Source of the DNA: Acidovorax radicis N35
GTDB lineage: Bacteria > Pseudomonadota > Gammaproteobacteria > Burkholderiales > Burkholderiaceae_C
NCBI RefSeq assembly: GCF_000204195.1
Contig: NZ_AFBG01000024.1
Location: 62,001-126,000 of the forward strand
Direction of reading: 5' to 3'
DNA length: 64,000 nucleotides
In this document: in pieces, positions 17,029-28,770 of the stretch
How the letters are laid out: each line of letters starts with the position of its first letter
Numbering within the stretch: the first letter of the stretch is position 1
Program-made: the position numbers and the translations under genes
The notes under the pieces: model-generated
The model's database searches: none
What the model saw: only the letters and a program-made list of their open reading frames with translations
Told to the model about the DNA's origin: nothing

Positions 17029-18978
17029 ATGCGATCCACTTCCACATCTGTGGCACTGCGGCAAGCCCGCCAGCACCTGCTGGAATCGGGCCAATTCCCC
17101 AGTGGCCTCGTGGACGAGCGCCTGGCGCGGTCGTGGCAGCGCAGCCTGGACAGCGGCCTGCTACCCACCGGGCGGCTGGGCAACCCCGACAACCTGGAAC
17201 ACCAGGCCTTGCGGCAGTTGCGCGGCCACCACCAGGAGTTGCTGGCGCATTCGCGCCCCGTGATGGAGTACCTGTTTGAGCAGGTGCGCGACAGCCAAAG
17301 CGTGGTGGTGCTGGCGAGCCCCTGCGGAACGCTGGTGGACACCTGTGGCGACGCCTACTTTCTCGGCAAGGCCGAACGGGTGGCCCTGACCAGTGGCGCT
17401 TCGTGGCACGAAAAGCAGCGCGGCACCAACGCCATCGGCACGGCGCTGGCCGAAATGGCGCCCGTGGAAGTGCATGGCGCGGAGCATTTTCTGGAGCGCA
17501 ACGGATTCCTGACCTGCGCCGCCGCACCCATCCTGTCTGCCACGGGGCAGATACTGGGCATTCTGGATATCTCCAGCGAACACAGCCGGGGCAACCCCCA
17601 CACGCTGGGGCTGGTCAGCACCGCTGCGCACATGATCGAAAACCGGCTGCTGGTGTCGGGCAGCCAACGCCATGTCCGCCTGCACCTGCACACCCACCCC
17701 GAGGGCATTGGCACCGTGGCCGAAGGCATCGCGCTGGTCTCGGAAGACGGCTGGGTGGTGGGCGGCAACCGCAGTGCGCTGGCGCTGCTGCGCCTTTCGG
17801 TGGCGCAACTGGGCAGCATCTCGCTGGACCAGATCCTGAATGTGGGCCTTGAAGAGCTTCTGGCGCGCCACCACCGCCGCCCCGACGCCCCCCTTTCATT
17901 GCGAAGGCACGATGGCGCCTCGCTTTTTGGGCAGCTTGTGCCTGACAAGCGCACGGTGCGGACCCTGGCCCCGTCCATGCCCACCCGCCCCCCCGAGGAT
18001 GCACTGGCCCAGCTGGACACCGGTGATGCCCGTTGGCGCGCAGCGGCCGCCAAAACACGGCGCATTCTTGGCAAGCCCATCGCACTGCTCATCCAGGGCG
18101 AATCCGGGGTGGGCAAGGAATGGTTTGCGCGCAGTGCACACCAAAGTGGCCCGCGCCGTGACGGCCCCTTCATCGCCATCAACTGCGCGGCAATGCCCGA
18201 GTCGCTGATCGAGTCCGAGCTGTTTGGCTACAGCCCCGGGGCGTTCACGGGTGGCCGGCGGGAGGGGCGTTTGGGCCTGCTGCGGGAAGCCCATGGCGGC
18301 ACACTGTTTCTGGATGAGATTGGCGACATGCCACTGGCCCTCCAGACGCGGCTGCTGCGCGTGCTGCAGGAGCGGCAGGTGGTTCCATTGGGCAGCGGGC
18401 AGCCGGTTGCCGTGGATTTCGCCCTCATCTGCGCCTCCAACCGCAAGCTGCGCGAAGAGGCGGAACAGGGGCGGTTTCGCACCGACCTCTATTACCGGAT
18501 CAACGGGCTGGCGGTCGAACTGCCCCCCTTGCGCGAGCGCACCGACTTTGAAGCGCTGAGCCTGCGCATGCTCCAGGACATTGAACCCGCCCGCCACCTT
18601 CGCCTGGCCCCTTCGTTAATGGCCGCGTTGGAAAAACACCGTTGGCCGGGCAATCTGCGGCAGTGCACCAGCGTACTGCGCACAGCCTGCGCCATGCTGG
18701 ACGCGCACGAGGAGGTGGTGGAATGGCACCACTTGCCGGATGACTTTCTGGAAGAGCTGCAGAAGGCTGACCGTTTCGCCACCCCGGCAGCCATGGCGCG
18801 TCCGCCGCAAAACCTGGATGAACTGTCCCAATCGGCCATCCAGCAGGCGCTGGAGAGCTGCCGGGGCAATGTGAGCCATGCCGCACGCACCCTGGGCATC
18901 AGCCGCCAGACGCTGTACCGCAAGCTGGCCCTGCGCAAGGATCGCCTTGCCCACCCTGATTCGCGGCACCCCCACTAG
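17029..18978 (+). CDS. Sigma-54-dependent activator, AcoR-like (GAF-AAA+-Fis)
   Basis: 649 residues; the ATG at 17029 follows GGAG, an earlier ATG is at 17002. N-terminus: GAF-type sensor (EKQRGTNAIGTALAE and a CAAPI segment near 165-175 are AcoR-typical). Centre: AAA+ domain with Walker A GESGVGKE near 358, Walker B LFLDEIGD, sensor residues and a C-terminal Fis HTH (HAARTLGISRQTLYRKL). The sigma-54 contact loop reads GAFTGG rather than GAFTGA. It is divergent from the aldehyde dehydrogenase gene, its probable target. The inducer is likely an alcohol, aldehyde or acetoin; this is inference. Confidence 0.9.
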   Translation: MRSTSTSVALRQARQHLLESGQFPSGLVDERLARSWQRSLDSGLLPTGRLGNPDNLEHQALRQLRGHHQELLAHSRPVMEYLFEQVRDSQSVVVLASPCGTLVDTCGDAYFLGKAERVALTSGASWHEKQRGTNAIGTALAEMAPVEVHGAEHFLERNGFLTCAAAPILSATGQILGILDISSEHSRGNPHTLGLVSTAAHMIENRLLVSGSQRHVRLHLHTHPEGIGTVAEGIALVSEDGWVVGGNRSALALLRLSVAQLGSISLDQILNVGLEELLARHHRRPDAPLSLRRHDGASLFGQLVPDKRTVRTLAPSMPTRPPEDALAQLDTGDARWRAAAAKTRRILGKPIALLIQGESGVGKEWFARSAHQSGPRRDGPFIAINCAAMPESLIESELFGYSPGAFTGGRREGRLGLLREAHGGTLFLDEIGDMPLALQTRLLRVLQERQVVPLGSGQPVAVDFALICASNRKLREEAEQGRFRTDLYYRINGLAVELPPLRERTDFEALSLRMLQDIEPARHLRLAPSLMAALEKHRWPGNLRQCTSVLRTACAMLDAHEEVVEWHHLPDDFLEELQKADRFATPAAMARPPQNLDELSQSAIQQALESCRGNVSHAARTLGISRQTLYRKLALRKDRLAHPDSRHPH

Positions 18979-19002
18979 GGCCGGCCGCCGGGGCGCTGAC
19001 TT

Positions 19003-20589
19003 TCAGGCCAGCATCAACCGCTGACCGGCATGCTGACCAGACTCCAGCTGCGGAGCCGAACTGGAGAGCTTGAACGTAGCGACGGTGTCCACCAGCCTCT
19101 TGGACTGGATGCTCAAACTGGAGGCCGCTGCGGCCATCTCCTCCACCAGCGCTGCGTTTTGCTGGGTGGCCTGGTCCATCTGGTTCACCGCCACATTGAC
19201 CTGGTTCACCCCTTCGCTTTGCTCGGTTCCGGCAGCACTGATTTGCGCCACCGTCTCCGTCACCCGCTCAATGGACGAAACCACCTCCTTCATGGTCTGG
19301 CCGGCGGTGCCGACCAGCATGGTGCCAGCCTCGACGCGCTCGACACTCGTGGCGATGAGCGTTTTGATCTCCTTGGCCGCTGCCGCAGAGCGTGCAGCCA
19401 GGCTGCGAACTTCCGAGGCAACCACGGCAAAACCCCGCCCCTGCTCCCCCGCTCTGGCGGCCTCCACGGCCGCATTCAGCGCCAGGATGTTGGTCTGGAA
19501 AGCAATGCCGTCAATGACACCGATGATTTCGGAGATCTTCTTGGAACTCTCGTTGATGCCACTCATGGTGTCCACCACTTTCGACACCACGTCGCCCCCC
19601 TGCTTGGCGACCGTGGAAGCGTTTTGCGCCAGCACATTGGCTTGACGGGCATTCTGCGCATTGGTTTGCACCGTGGAGTTGAGCTCCTCCATGGCGGCAG
19701 CCGTCTCCTCCAGCGCACTGGCCTGGTTCTCCGTCCGGGTGGACAGGTCGCTGTTGCCGATGGATATCTGCGCACTGGCCGCCGCCACCGTTTCAGACCC
19801 ATTGCGCACCTGGCTGACGATCCGGGTCAACGAGTCCTGCATCACGGCCAATGCGGCCAGAAGCGGACTGAATTCGTCCCTGGATGCATCCACCACCGGC
19901 GTGGTCAGGTCGCCATCCCTGACACGGTCGGCCACGGCCTGCGACGCGGCCACCCGGCGCTGAAGGGTGGCGCCGATGTGCCACGAAAACAGCAGCAGCC
20001 CAATCCCCACCGCCACGACGGCACTGACCAGCGCACGCAAGGTCAGCCTGACGTCCCGCTCAATCTCGGCAAGGCTGGCCCCGAGCAGCTTGGACTGGTG
20101 CTCTTTTTCCTTGGCAAGAACCGCCAGGACGGCATTGCGGGTGGGTATCGTGGACGCAACGAGGAAGTCAAATGCGGGCTCCTTCTTTCCTTCCTTGATC
20201 AATTGCAGGTTCTGTTCTGCAACCCGCCAGAAGGCTTCCAGCCCTTTGGACAATTCCGCGCTCAGGGCCTTTTCCGCAGCGGTGTCCGACGTCTGAAGGA
20301 AGCCCGCAAGGTCTTTGTCAATCAGGCGCTTTTTCTCGCCGATATCCGCCAGCGTGGCGGCCAAGTCTTCGGGTGTGCGCACCAGCATCGCATGGCGAAC
20401 CTGCAGGGAAGCCCGTGTGACGTTCAGCTCCATGGAGCTTGCCTGAAGCTGGCGCGGCACCTCTTCCCGGGCCACCAGTTCGGTCTGGTGCGTGACCTCC
20501 CCCAGATAGGCCCAGGCCAGCATGGCGATCCCGGCAAGCCCTGCAATCAGCAGGAAGGAAATGGCATGAAGACGTCTGGCAATGCTCAT
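19003..20589 (-). CDS. Methyl-accepting chemotaxis protein
   Basis: 528 residues. One membrane helix at about 10-30, a periplasmic four-helix-bundle sensor of about 150 residues, a second helix near 185-210, then HAMP and the signalling domain. The conserved hairpin tip is visible near 385 ([16 protein letters not shown]). The C-terminus lacks an NWETF-like CheR tether. It transmits ligand signals to CheA/CheW. The gene is convergent with the AcoR-like gene (24 bp apart), and no chemotaxis genes are nearby. Ligand unknown. Confidence 0.92.
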   Translation of the reverse strand: MSIARRLHAISFLLIAGLAGIAMLAWAYLGEVTHQTELVAREEVPRQLQASSMELNVTRASLQVRHAMLVRTPEDLAATLADIGEKKRLIDKDLAGFLQTSDTAAEKALSAELSKGLEAFWRVAEQNLQLIKEGKKEPAFDFLVASTIPTRNAVLAVLAKEKEHQSKLLGASLAEIERDVRLTLRALVSAVVAVGIGLLLFSWHIGATLQRRVAASQAVADRVRDGDLTTPVVDASRDEFSPLLAALAVMQDSLTRIVSQVRNGSETVAAASAQISIGNSDLSTRTENQASALEETAAAMEELNSTVQTNAQNARQANVLAQNASTVAKQGGDVVSKVVDTMSGINESSKKISEIIGVIDGIAFQTNILALNAAVEAARAGEQGRGFAVVASEVRSLAARSAAAAKEIKTLIATSVERVEAGTMLVGTAGQTMKEVVSSIERVTETVAQISAAGTEQSEGVNQVNVAVNQMDQATQQNAALVEEMAAAASSLSIQSKRLVDTVATFKLSSSAPQLESGQHAGQRLMLA

Positions 20590-20796
20590 GGTGTCACCTC
20601 AGCAAGGATGGAATCTGCGTTCCGGGCGGCTCGGTACCGTGCTCACTGGCCTGCGTACCGATTGCGACAATTTGCAACCAACCGGGGCATCTTGGCGGAT
20701 TGAACGCGCTTCTCGAATGCAGGTCAATGGGGGCGCCCCTGCATGGCTGGACACACATTTTCTTGCGCCTTAAAGCCACGGGGCTATGCTTTCCCC

Positions 20797-21297
20797 ATGA
20801 GCCGCCGCAAGACCTTGTTGATCGTCTACCACTCGATGACCGATGGCACGCGCCAGATGGCAGAGGCCGCGCTTGCCGGTGCGTCTTCGGATACCGGTGT
20901 GGATGTGCGGCTGCTGCATGCCGCGCAAGCAGGCGCCACAGATGTGCTGGCTGCGGAGGGATTCATTTTTGCCACGCCAGAGAACCTCGCGGCCATCAGC
21001 GGGCAGCTCAAGGATTTTTTTGACCGCAGCTACTATGCGGTGCTCGACCACGTCAATGGTCGCCCTTATGCATGCCTGATCTGCGCCGGCAGCGACGGGC
21101 ACAACGCGGCCAGGCAGATTGAACGCATTGCCACCGGCTGGCGCCTGCGGCCCGTCGCAGAGCCCCTCATTGTCTGTACCCATGCCCAGACGCCAGAAGC
21201 CATCCTGGCCACCAAAAGTATCCGCAGCGAAGAGCTGCAACGCTGCCGGGCCCTGGGCGAAGCGATGGCACAGGGAATGGAGCTGGGGGTTTTCTAG
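20797..21297 (+). CDS. Flavodoxin-like NAD(P)H-oxidoreductase family protein
   Basis: 166 residues, start MSRRKTLLIVYHSMTDGTRQMA: the beta-strand plus phosphate loop (YHSMTDGTRQM) is the flavodoxin FMN-binding pattern. FATPENLAAISGQLKDFFDR follows the FMN-ring-binding site of NAD(P)H-dependent reductases, and a CAGSDG loop is near 95. It probably binds FMN and carries electrons or reduces a quinone-like substrate. The gene stands alone, divergent from the chemoreceptor gene. Confidence 0.8.
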   Translation: MSRRKTLLIVYHSMTDGTRQMAEAALAGASSDTGVDVRLLHAAQAGATDVLAAEGFIFATPENLAAISGQLKDFFDRSYYAVLDHVNGRPYACLICAGSDGHNAARQIERIATGWRLRPVAEPLIVCTHAQTPEAILATKSIRSEELQRCRALGEAMAQGMELGVF

Positions 21298-21333
21298 CCG
21301 GGCTGCCGCACCTGGCTACTGGCCGCGTGGGTT

Positions 21334-21507
21334 TTAAAACACTCCGCACACCATCTGAGACACGGTACCGGCCCCAGGGTAGCGCAGCAGCTGGCGCGAG
21401 ATATTGCAGCAGACCAGATCACGCAAGGCATCGACTGACTCATCCGTCAACTCGCCGCGCATGGCTACCAAGTCCGGCTTCTTCGCTGCACATGCCTTCG
21501 GAAGCAT
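21334..21507 (-). CDS. Possible small hypothetical protein
   Basis: 57 codons (MLPKACAAKKPDLV... ending ...QMVCGVF) fill the gap between the flavodoxin-like gene and the sugar-acid kinase. There is no good ribosome site. A Cys pair (LVCCN) and an amphipathic helix (ELTDESVDALRDL) are visible. It could be the remnant of a larger gene. Low confidence. Confidence 0.3.
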   Translation of the reverse strand: MLPKACAAKKPDLVAMRGELTDESVDALRDLVCCNISRQLLRYPGAGTVSQMVCGVF

Positions 21508-21637
21508 CGCATTGCGCGCTTACTTCACGTGATGATCGATGCCCCCAAAGCACACCTCCGCCGGTGCATCAAAACTCTCGGAGGCAATCGCCGCAGCCCA
21601 TGGCAATCCACTGCCACGGGCTGGGCTCATGGCATGG

Positions 21638-22597
21638 CTACAGCAGCGCCCGCACCTGCTGCGTAGTGGGCAGCGGCGCCACCGCGCCAAAGCCCTGCAC
21701 GGCGAGCGATGCGGCAGCATTGGCATAGCGCACGGCAGCGGCCAGGTCGTCGCCCAGCGCCAGGCGCGCGAGCAGGTTGCCGTCAAAGCAGTCGCCCGCG
21801 CCGGTCGCATCCACCAGCGCCACACTGCGGCCCGCCACACGCTGGCGCGGCACGGCGGGGTCAGCGCTGCTCAGCAGCACCCCATCGGCCCCCAGCTTGA
21901 CGACCACCGTGGCGGCGCCCTGCGCGTGGCCCCAGTCGGCAATCGCATGGGCATCGTGCAGGCCCAGCAGCGCAGCCATGTCATCGAGCCCCGGCAGGAA
22001 GATGTCGCACAGCGACACCGCATGCGCAATGCAGGCCCGCGCCCGCGCCAGCGGCCAGAGCTTGAGGCGCAGGTTGGGGTCAAACGCCACGCGCGCACCG
22101 GCCGCACGGGCCACGCGCATGGCCTCATAGGCCGTGTCGCACGCCGAGGCCGACACCGCCAGCGAGATGCCCGACACATGCAGGATGCGGCACTGCTGCA
22201 GCACTGTGGCGGGCCCATTCGCCGATGCATCCAACAACCACGCGGGTGCCATGCGGCTGGCGGCCGAGCCCGCGCGCAGGTAGCTGAACTCGTGCCCCGC
22301 CGCGCCGTGCGTCACAAAGTAGATGCCCGTGGGGTGCTGCGCATCGCGCTCCACCGCCGTGGTGTCCACGCCTTCGCGCGCCCACAGGTCCAGCAGCGCC
22401 TGGCCAAAGGCATCGCTGCCCAGGCGTGTGAGGTACGCGGTGCGTGCGCCCGCACGAGCGGCGGCAATCACCGCGTTGCTGGTGTCGCCCCCAAAGCCCT
22501 GCAGGTACTGCGGCTCGCCGGGGCGGGTCTGGTTGAACTCCACCAGCGCCTCGCCCAGCGCCACCACGTCCCACACGGGTTGCTTGGCTGCGGTCAT
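21638..22597 (-). CDS. PfkB-family sugar (2-keto-3-deoxygluconate-type) kinase
   Basis: 319 residues, ribokinase fold: GEALVEFNQT near 15, substrate motif GGDTSNAVIAAARAG near 37, and the C-terminal catalytic motif DATGAGDCFDG near 270 with the base Asp. The substrate pattern (GEALVEF, GGDTSN) is that of KdgK-like kinases. RidA lies three bases upstream in the same operon, and the D-amino-acid ABC operon is divergent, so its substrate may be a keto- or deoxy-acid from that pathway; this is inference. Confidence 0.88.
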   Translation of the reverse strand: MTAAKQPVWDVVALGEALVEFNQTRPGEPQYLQGFGGDTSNAVIAAARAGARTAYLTRLGSDAFGQALLDLWAREGVDTTAVERDAQHPTGIYFVTHGAAGHEFSYLRAGSAASRMAPAWLLDASANGPATVLQQCRILHVSGISLAVSASACDTAYEAMRVARAAGARVAFDPNLRLKLWPLARARACIAHAVSLCDIFLPGLDDMAALLGLHDAHAIADWGHAQGAATVVVKLGADGVLLSSADPAVPRQRVAGRSVALVDATGAGDCFDGNLLARLALGDDLAAAVRYANAAASLAVQGFGAVAPLPTTQQVRALL

Positions 22598-22600
22598 GGC

Positions 22601-22990
22601 TCAGCCACGCGGCTTGTAGGCCGTCACGTCGATCTCGACCTTGGCGTCGATCATCAGGCGCGATTCGACCGTGGAGCGTGCGGGGCGGTGGTCGCCAAAA
22701 CACTCCATGTACACGCGGTTGAAGCTGCCAAAGTCCCGCGCATCGGCCAGCCAGACGCTGACCTTGGCCACGTCGGCCAGGGTGCAGTCGGCCAGGGCCA
22801 GGGCGTCCTTGACGCGCTGGAACACCTGGCGCGTCTGCGCCTCGATGCCACCGACCACCACCTGGCCCTGGTCGTCGGTGGGCACCTGGCCCGAGACAAA
22901 AACGAAGTCGCCTGCGCGGGTGGCGGGCGAGAGGGGGCGTGCGAGGCGATCGGACGCGAGCGGCGCTTGGCCGAGGGTTTCTACTGGCAT
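22601..22990 (-). CDS. RidA (YjgF/YER057c/UK114) family deaminase
   Basis: 129 residues starting MPVETLGQ after a strong AAAGGAG site. FVSGQVPTDDQG near 30 and the C-terminal RSTVESRLMIDAKVEIDVTAY pattern (in two conserved parts, the first with the catalytic Arg) are family hallmarks. RidA enzymes hydrolyse reactive enamine/imine intermediates released by PLP enzymes. This fits the D-serine-dehydratase-like PLP enzyme encoded in the divergent operon. Confidence 0.9.
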   Translation of the reverse strand: MPVETLGQAPLASDRLARPLSPATRAGDFVFVSGQVPTDDQGQVVVGGIEAQTRQVFQRVKDALALADCTLADVAKVSVWLADARDFGSFNRVYMECFGDHRPARSTVESRLMIDAKVEIDVTAYKPRG

Positions 22991-23007
22991 GAAAAACGCT
23001 CCTTTGA

Positions 23008-23020
23008 GTAAATATATTAC
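23008..23020. promoter_or_regulatory. GTAA-N5-TTAC palindrome, RidA side
   Basis: GTAAATATATTAC is a palindrome located 17 bp upstream of the RidA start codon. An identical-architecture site lies at 23082 in front of the divergent ABC operon. Candidate operator of the RpiR-type regulator encoded in that operon. Confidence 0.5.
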
Positions 23021-23081
23021 ACACTTCCTTCCAGAAATGCCCGTATCGTTCGCAATTCTGGCACCGAATGTGCTTATTTGT

Positions 23082-23094
23082 GTAATCCTATTAC
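23082..23094. promoter_or_regulatory. GTAA-N5-TTAC palindrome, ABC-operon side
   Basis: GTAATCCTATTAC lies 13 bp upstream of the substrate-binding-protein start codon, with the same half-sites and spacing as the one at 23008. A longer inverted repeat, ATTACACA (23016) and TGTGTAAT (23079), overlaps both. This pairing in a divergent region points to one regulator controlling both operons. Confidence 0.5.
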
Positions 23095-23107
23095 TTCGAG
23101 GTGTGCA

Positions 23108-24718
23108 ATGCAAACGTCTGGAACCAACCTGGTGCAGCATCCGCTGCCAACGCCTGAACTGCGGGGTCGCCGCAACCTGCTGGGTGCTGCGGCGCTGACC
23201 GCCGCCCTCACCCTGGCCTGCAGCGCCAGCTGGGCCCAAACGGCACCCGCCACCCCATCCAAGGGCGGCGCCGCCAACCTCGCCATGGTGGGGGAGCCCC
23301 AGGGCCTGGACCCCATGGTGAGCACCGCCGACCTGGTGGGCACCATCATGCAGCACGTGTACGAGCCGCTGTACACCTTCGACGCCAACTGGGCCATCGC
23401 CCCCATGCTGGCCGAGGGCCTGCCCACCGTCTCCAAAGACGGGCTGACCTACACCATCCCCCTGCGCAAGGGCGTGAAGTTCCACAACGGCCGCGAGATG
23501 ACGGCCGACGACGTGGTGGCCTCGCTGCAGCGCTGGATGGAGCTGAACCCCCGTGGCAAGGCCGTGGGCAAGGAAGTGGCCTCGCTCACCGCCAAAGGCG
23601 CACTGGCTGTGGAATTGAAGCTGAAAAATCCTTACGCACCGCTGCTGGCCCAGCTGGCCCTGCCCAGCGGCATGGCCGCCATCATGGCCAAGGAGAGCAT
23701 TGCGCCGCAGCTCAAGGACTTCGTCGGCACCGGCCCCTACCAGTTCAAGGAACGCCGCCCCGACCAGTTCACCGTGCTGGTGCGTTTTGACGGCTATGCC
23801 AGCCGCAAGGAAGCCGCCAGCGGATACGCAGGCAAGCGCGAGGCGCTGCTCGATGAGCTGCGCTTTGTGCCCGTGCCCAGCGCCAACACGCGCGTTGAAG
23901 GCGCACTCTCGGGCCAGTTCCAATACGCTGACCTGCTGCCCGTGGAGGCCATTGGCCGCATCGAAAAAGGCGCCCCGGCGGTGGTGCCCATCGTGACCAA
24001 GAACTTTGGCTTTCCGTACATCGTGTTCAACACCAAGGAAGGCGTGCTGGCCTCGCAGCCACTGCGCCGCGCGGTGCAAACCGCCGTGGGCACGGGCGAG
24101 CTGCTGGCCGCAGGCTTTGGCGACAACCGCTTCTTTGTGGTGGAACCCAACTTCTTCCCCAAGGGCACGCCGTACTACTCGGACGCGGGCAGCAAGCTCT
24201 ACAACGAGCGCAACCCGCAAGCCGCCAAAGAGCAGGCGGCCAAGGCCAGCTACGGCGGCCAGCCCGTGCGCATCATGGCCAGCCGCCAGTACGAGTTCCA
24301 CTACAACATGGCGCTGGTGATGTCCGAGCAGCTCAAGAAGGCGGGCTTCAAGACCGAGCTGCAGGTGGTGGACTGGGCCACGCTGGTGCAGCGCCGCAAC
24401 GACCCCAAGCTGTGGGACGTGTACTTCACGCACTCGGGCCTGTTCCCCGAGCCCATGCTCTCGCCCCCGCAGCTGGGTGACGGTGCGCCCGGCTGGTGGG
24501 AGTCTGACGCCAAGAAATCCACCCTGGCCGCGTTCAACCAGGAGACCGACCCGGCCAAGCGCGGCCCGCTGTGGGGCAAGGTGCAGCAGGTGGTGTACGA
24601 CGAAGTGCCGTTCATCGAGGTGGGCAAGTTCAACGGCTTGTCGGCCCGCTCGGCCAAGCTGCAAGGCTACACACCGGCCATCTGGCCGTTCTTCTGGAAC
24701 ACGGGTTTGAAGAACTGA
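23108..24718 (+). CDS. Peptide ABC transporter substrate-binding protein (family 5)
   Basis: 536 residues from an ATG after GAGGTG. N-terminus: twin Arg (RGRRNLL), hydrophobic core, cleavage near SASWAQ, so export to the periplasm. The mature part is SBP family 5 (DppA/OppA type): EPQGLDPMVSTADLVG, then YEPLYTFD and the PTVSKDGLTYTIPLRKGVKF segment (in two conserved parts). It delivers peptides or related compounds to the permeases encoded just downstream. First gene of the operon with a D-aminoacylase, so a likely ligand is a D-amino-acid-containing peptide or N-acyl-amino acid; inference. Confidence 0.9.
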   Translation: MQTSGTNLVQHPLPTPELRGRRNLLGAAALTAALTLACSASWAQTAPATPSKGGAANLAMVGEPQGLDPMVSTADLVGTIMQHVYEPLYTFDANWAIAPMLAEGLPTVSKDGLTYTIPLRKGVKFHNGREMTADDVVASLQRWMELNPRGKAVGKEVASLTAKGALAVELKLKNPYAPLLAQLALPSGMAAIMAKESIAPQLKDFVGTGPYQFKERRPDQFTVLVRFDGYASRKEAASGYAGKREALLDELRFVPVPSANTRVEGALSGQFQYADLLPVEAIGRIEKGAPAVVPIVTKNFGFPYIVFNTKEGVLASQPLRRAVQTAVGTGELLAAGFGDNRFFVVEPNFFPKGTPYYSDAGSKLYNERNPQAAKEQAAKASYGGQPVRIMASRQYEFHYNMALVMSEQLKKAGFKTELQVVDWATLVQRRNDPKLWDVYFTHSGLFPEPMLSPPQLGDGAPGWWESDAKKSTLAAFNQETDPAKRGPLWGKVQQVVYDEVPFIEVGKFNGLSARSAKLQGYTPAIWPFFWNTGLKN

Positions 24719-24840
24719 CTCCCCCCCGATGCGCCTGCGGCGCCTCCCCCTCCAGGGGGCGCCACCCGTGGCCCGGCAAAGCCGGTTCCACGGTGGCACT
24801 GGCCTGGGGCCGGGGCAGCGCTATGCACGTTGTGGCCTAG
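24719..24840. repeat. GC-rich dispersed intergenic element, copy A
   Basis: This spacer between the SBP and permease genes contains CCCCCTCCAGGGGG and CGTGGCCCGGCAAAGCCGG-TTCCACGG. The second part recurs in reverse orientation at 51.8 kb, and the CCCCCT...GGGGG part also at 62.1 kb. It is a family-typical intergenic repeat inside an operon. Confidence 0.55.
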
Positions 24841-24861
24841 GGATTTTTCAAAGAGACAAAC

Positions 24862-25805
<944 letters not shown>

Positions 25806-25809
<4 letters not shown>

Positions 25810-26665
25810 ACCCGAGCCCTTCCTTCTGGCACCGCCTGCGGGCCGTGCTGCGCCGACTGTTCGCCCGCAAGGTGGTGCTGGCCTCAGCCATCGTGATTGC
25901 GCTGGTGGCCAGCATCGCTGTCGTCTTCCCCTGGGTGTCCGATGCGGACCCCAATGCCCTGTCCATCAGCGAGCGGCTGCACGCGCCTTCGGGCACGCAC
26001 TGGGCGGGCACCGACGAGCTGGGCCGCGATGTGCTGCTGCGCATCGTGCACGGCGCGCGCTACTCGCTGCTGATTGGCCTGGTCACCGCCGCTGGCGCCG
26101 TGCTGCTGGGCACGCTGCTAGGCATGTTTGCGGGTTTTTTCCGCAAGCTGGATGCACCGCTGATGCGCGTGGTGGACGCGATGATGTCCTTCCCCGACAT
26201 CCTGCTGGGCATTGCGCTGGTGTCCATCCTGGGCGTGTCGCTGTGGAACGTGATGCTGGCGCTGGTCATCGTCTACACCCCGCGCGTGGCGCGGGTGGTG
26301 CGCGCCACCACGCTGGTGCTGCGCGAGCTGCTGTTTGTGGACGCGGCCCGCGCCCTGGGCGTGCGCACGCACCTCATCCTGTGGCGCCACATCCTGCCCA
26401 ACCTGATGTCGCCCATCCTGGTGCAGGTGACCTTCATCTTTGCCTACGCCATCCTGGCCGAAGCGGGTCTGTCCTTTCTGGGCGTGGGCGTGCCGCCTGA
26501 TATCCCCACCTGGGGCACCATGATTGCGGGCAGCCTGGACTATGCCGACAAGGCCTTCTGGACCATTTTTGCCCCCGGCGTGGCCATTGTGCTCACGGCC
26601 CTGTCGCTGCAAATGCTGGGCGACGGCGTGCGCGACCTGCTCGATCCCAAACTGAAGAAGACCGT

Positions 26666-26669
<4 letters not shown>
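25806..26669 (+). CDS. Peptide ABC transporter permease (DppC-like)
   Basis: 287 residues, the DppC-type partner: an N-terminal membrane helix, the GTDELGRDVLLR motif near 67, five more helices and an EAA loop (DAARALGVRTHLILWRHILPN). The ATG overlaps the upstream stop (ATGA), and its own stop overlaps the ATPase start in the same way, so translation is coupled. Confidence 0.93.
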
Positions 26670-27747
<1,078 letters not shown>

Positions 27748-27751
<4 letters not shown>

Positions 27752-28770
27752 ACGCCGTCCTGAACACCCCACAGCCCATGGCACCGACCGACACCACCGC
27801 ACCGCTGCTGGAGATTGCCCACCTGCGCAAACACTTCGGCAGCGGCCCGCACCCCGTGCGCGCGGTGGACGATGTGAGCTTCACCATCCGCCGGGGCGAG
27901 ACCCTGGGCCTGGTGGGCGAATCAGGCTCGGGCAAAAGCACCATTGGCCGCCTGCTCACGCGCCTGGTAGACCCGACCAGCGGGCAGATGCGCTACCACG
28001 GCGGCGCCGCACCGCAAGACCTGGCCCAGCTCTCGCAGTCGCAATACAGGCCGCTGCGCTCGCAGATTCAGATCATTTTTCAGGACCCCTACGCCAGCCT
28101 GAACCCGCGCATGCGCATCCGCGACGTGCTGGCCGAGGCGCTGGATACGCACGGCCTGGCCAAGGGCGCCGCACGACTGCCGCGCATCCACCAGCTGCTG
28201 GAGCAGGTGGGTCTCAGGCCCGAGCATGCCGAGCGTTTTCCGCACGAGTTTTCGGGCGGGCAGCGCCAGCGCATCGGCATTGCCCGCGCGCTGGCGGTGG
28301 AGCCCCAGTTCATCGTGGCCGACGAGCCGCTGTCGGCGCTGGATGTGTCCATCCAGGCGCAGGTGGTGAACCTGCTGGGCGAACTGAAGGAGCAGCTGGG
28401 CCTCACGCTGCTGTTCATCTCGCACGACCTGGATGTGGTGGAGTACCTGTGCGACCGCGTGGTGGTCCTGTACCTGGGCCGGGTAATGGAGATTGCGCCC
28501 ACCGAGGCGCTGTACGCCCAGCCCCAGCACCCCTACACCCAGGCGCTGCTGGCGGCTGCGCCCATCCCCGACCCCGCCCAGCGCCGCAGCATTGCGCTGC
28601 TGCAAGGCGACTTGCCCAGTCCAGCCAACCCGCCCTCGGGCTGCGTGTTCCGCACCCGCTGCCCCCAGGCCGAGGCGCGCTGCGCCAGCGCCGACATGCA
28701 GCTGCGCGAGGTGGCCCCCGGCCACCTGCACGCCTGCTGGAAAACCGCACCGACACACCCCGCACCATGA
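27748..28770 (+). CDS. Peptide ABC transporter ATP-binding protein (DppF-like)
   Basis: 340 residues. Walker A GESGSGKS near 57, Q-loop [11 protein letters not shown], signature [10 protein letters not shown] near 169, Walker [13 protein letters not shown] and the C-terminal [17 protein letters not shown] cluster. It pairs with the DppD-like ATPase to energise import. Its stop overlaps the start of the PLP enzyme gene (ATGA), tying transport to catabolism. Confidence 0.93.

Noticed and set aside
21528-21637. A short minus-strand stretch ending FGGIDHHVK, reminiscent of IS110-type transposase starts.
   Set aside because: Too short and stopped; no further transposase motif nearby.
21327-21728. 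Plus-strand frame of 133 codons downstream of the flavodoxin-like gene.
   Set aside because: It overlaps the kinase gene in antisense, and its composition (Arg/Ser/Pro/Ala) is typical of a shadow frame.
22601-24799. A 732-codon frame antisense to the substrate-binding-protein gene.
   Set aside because: Only its C-terminal part (RidA, 22601-22990) is real; the rest is a shadow of the GC-rich coding strand.
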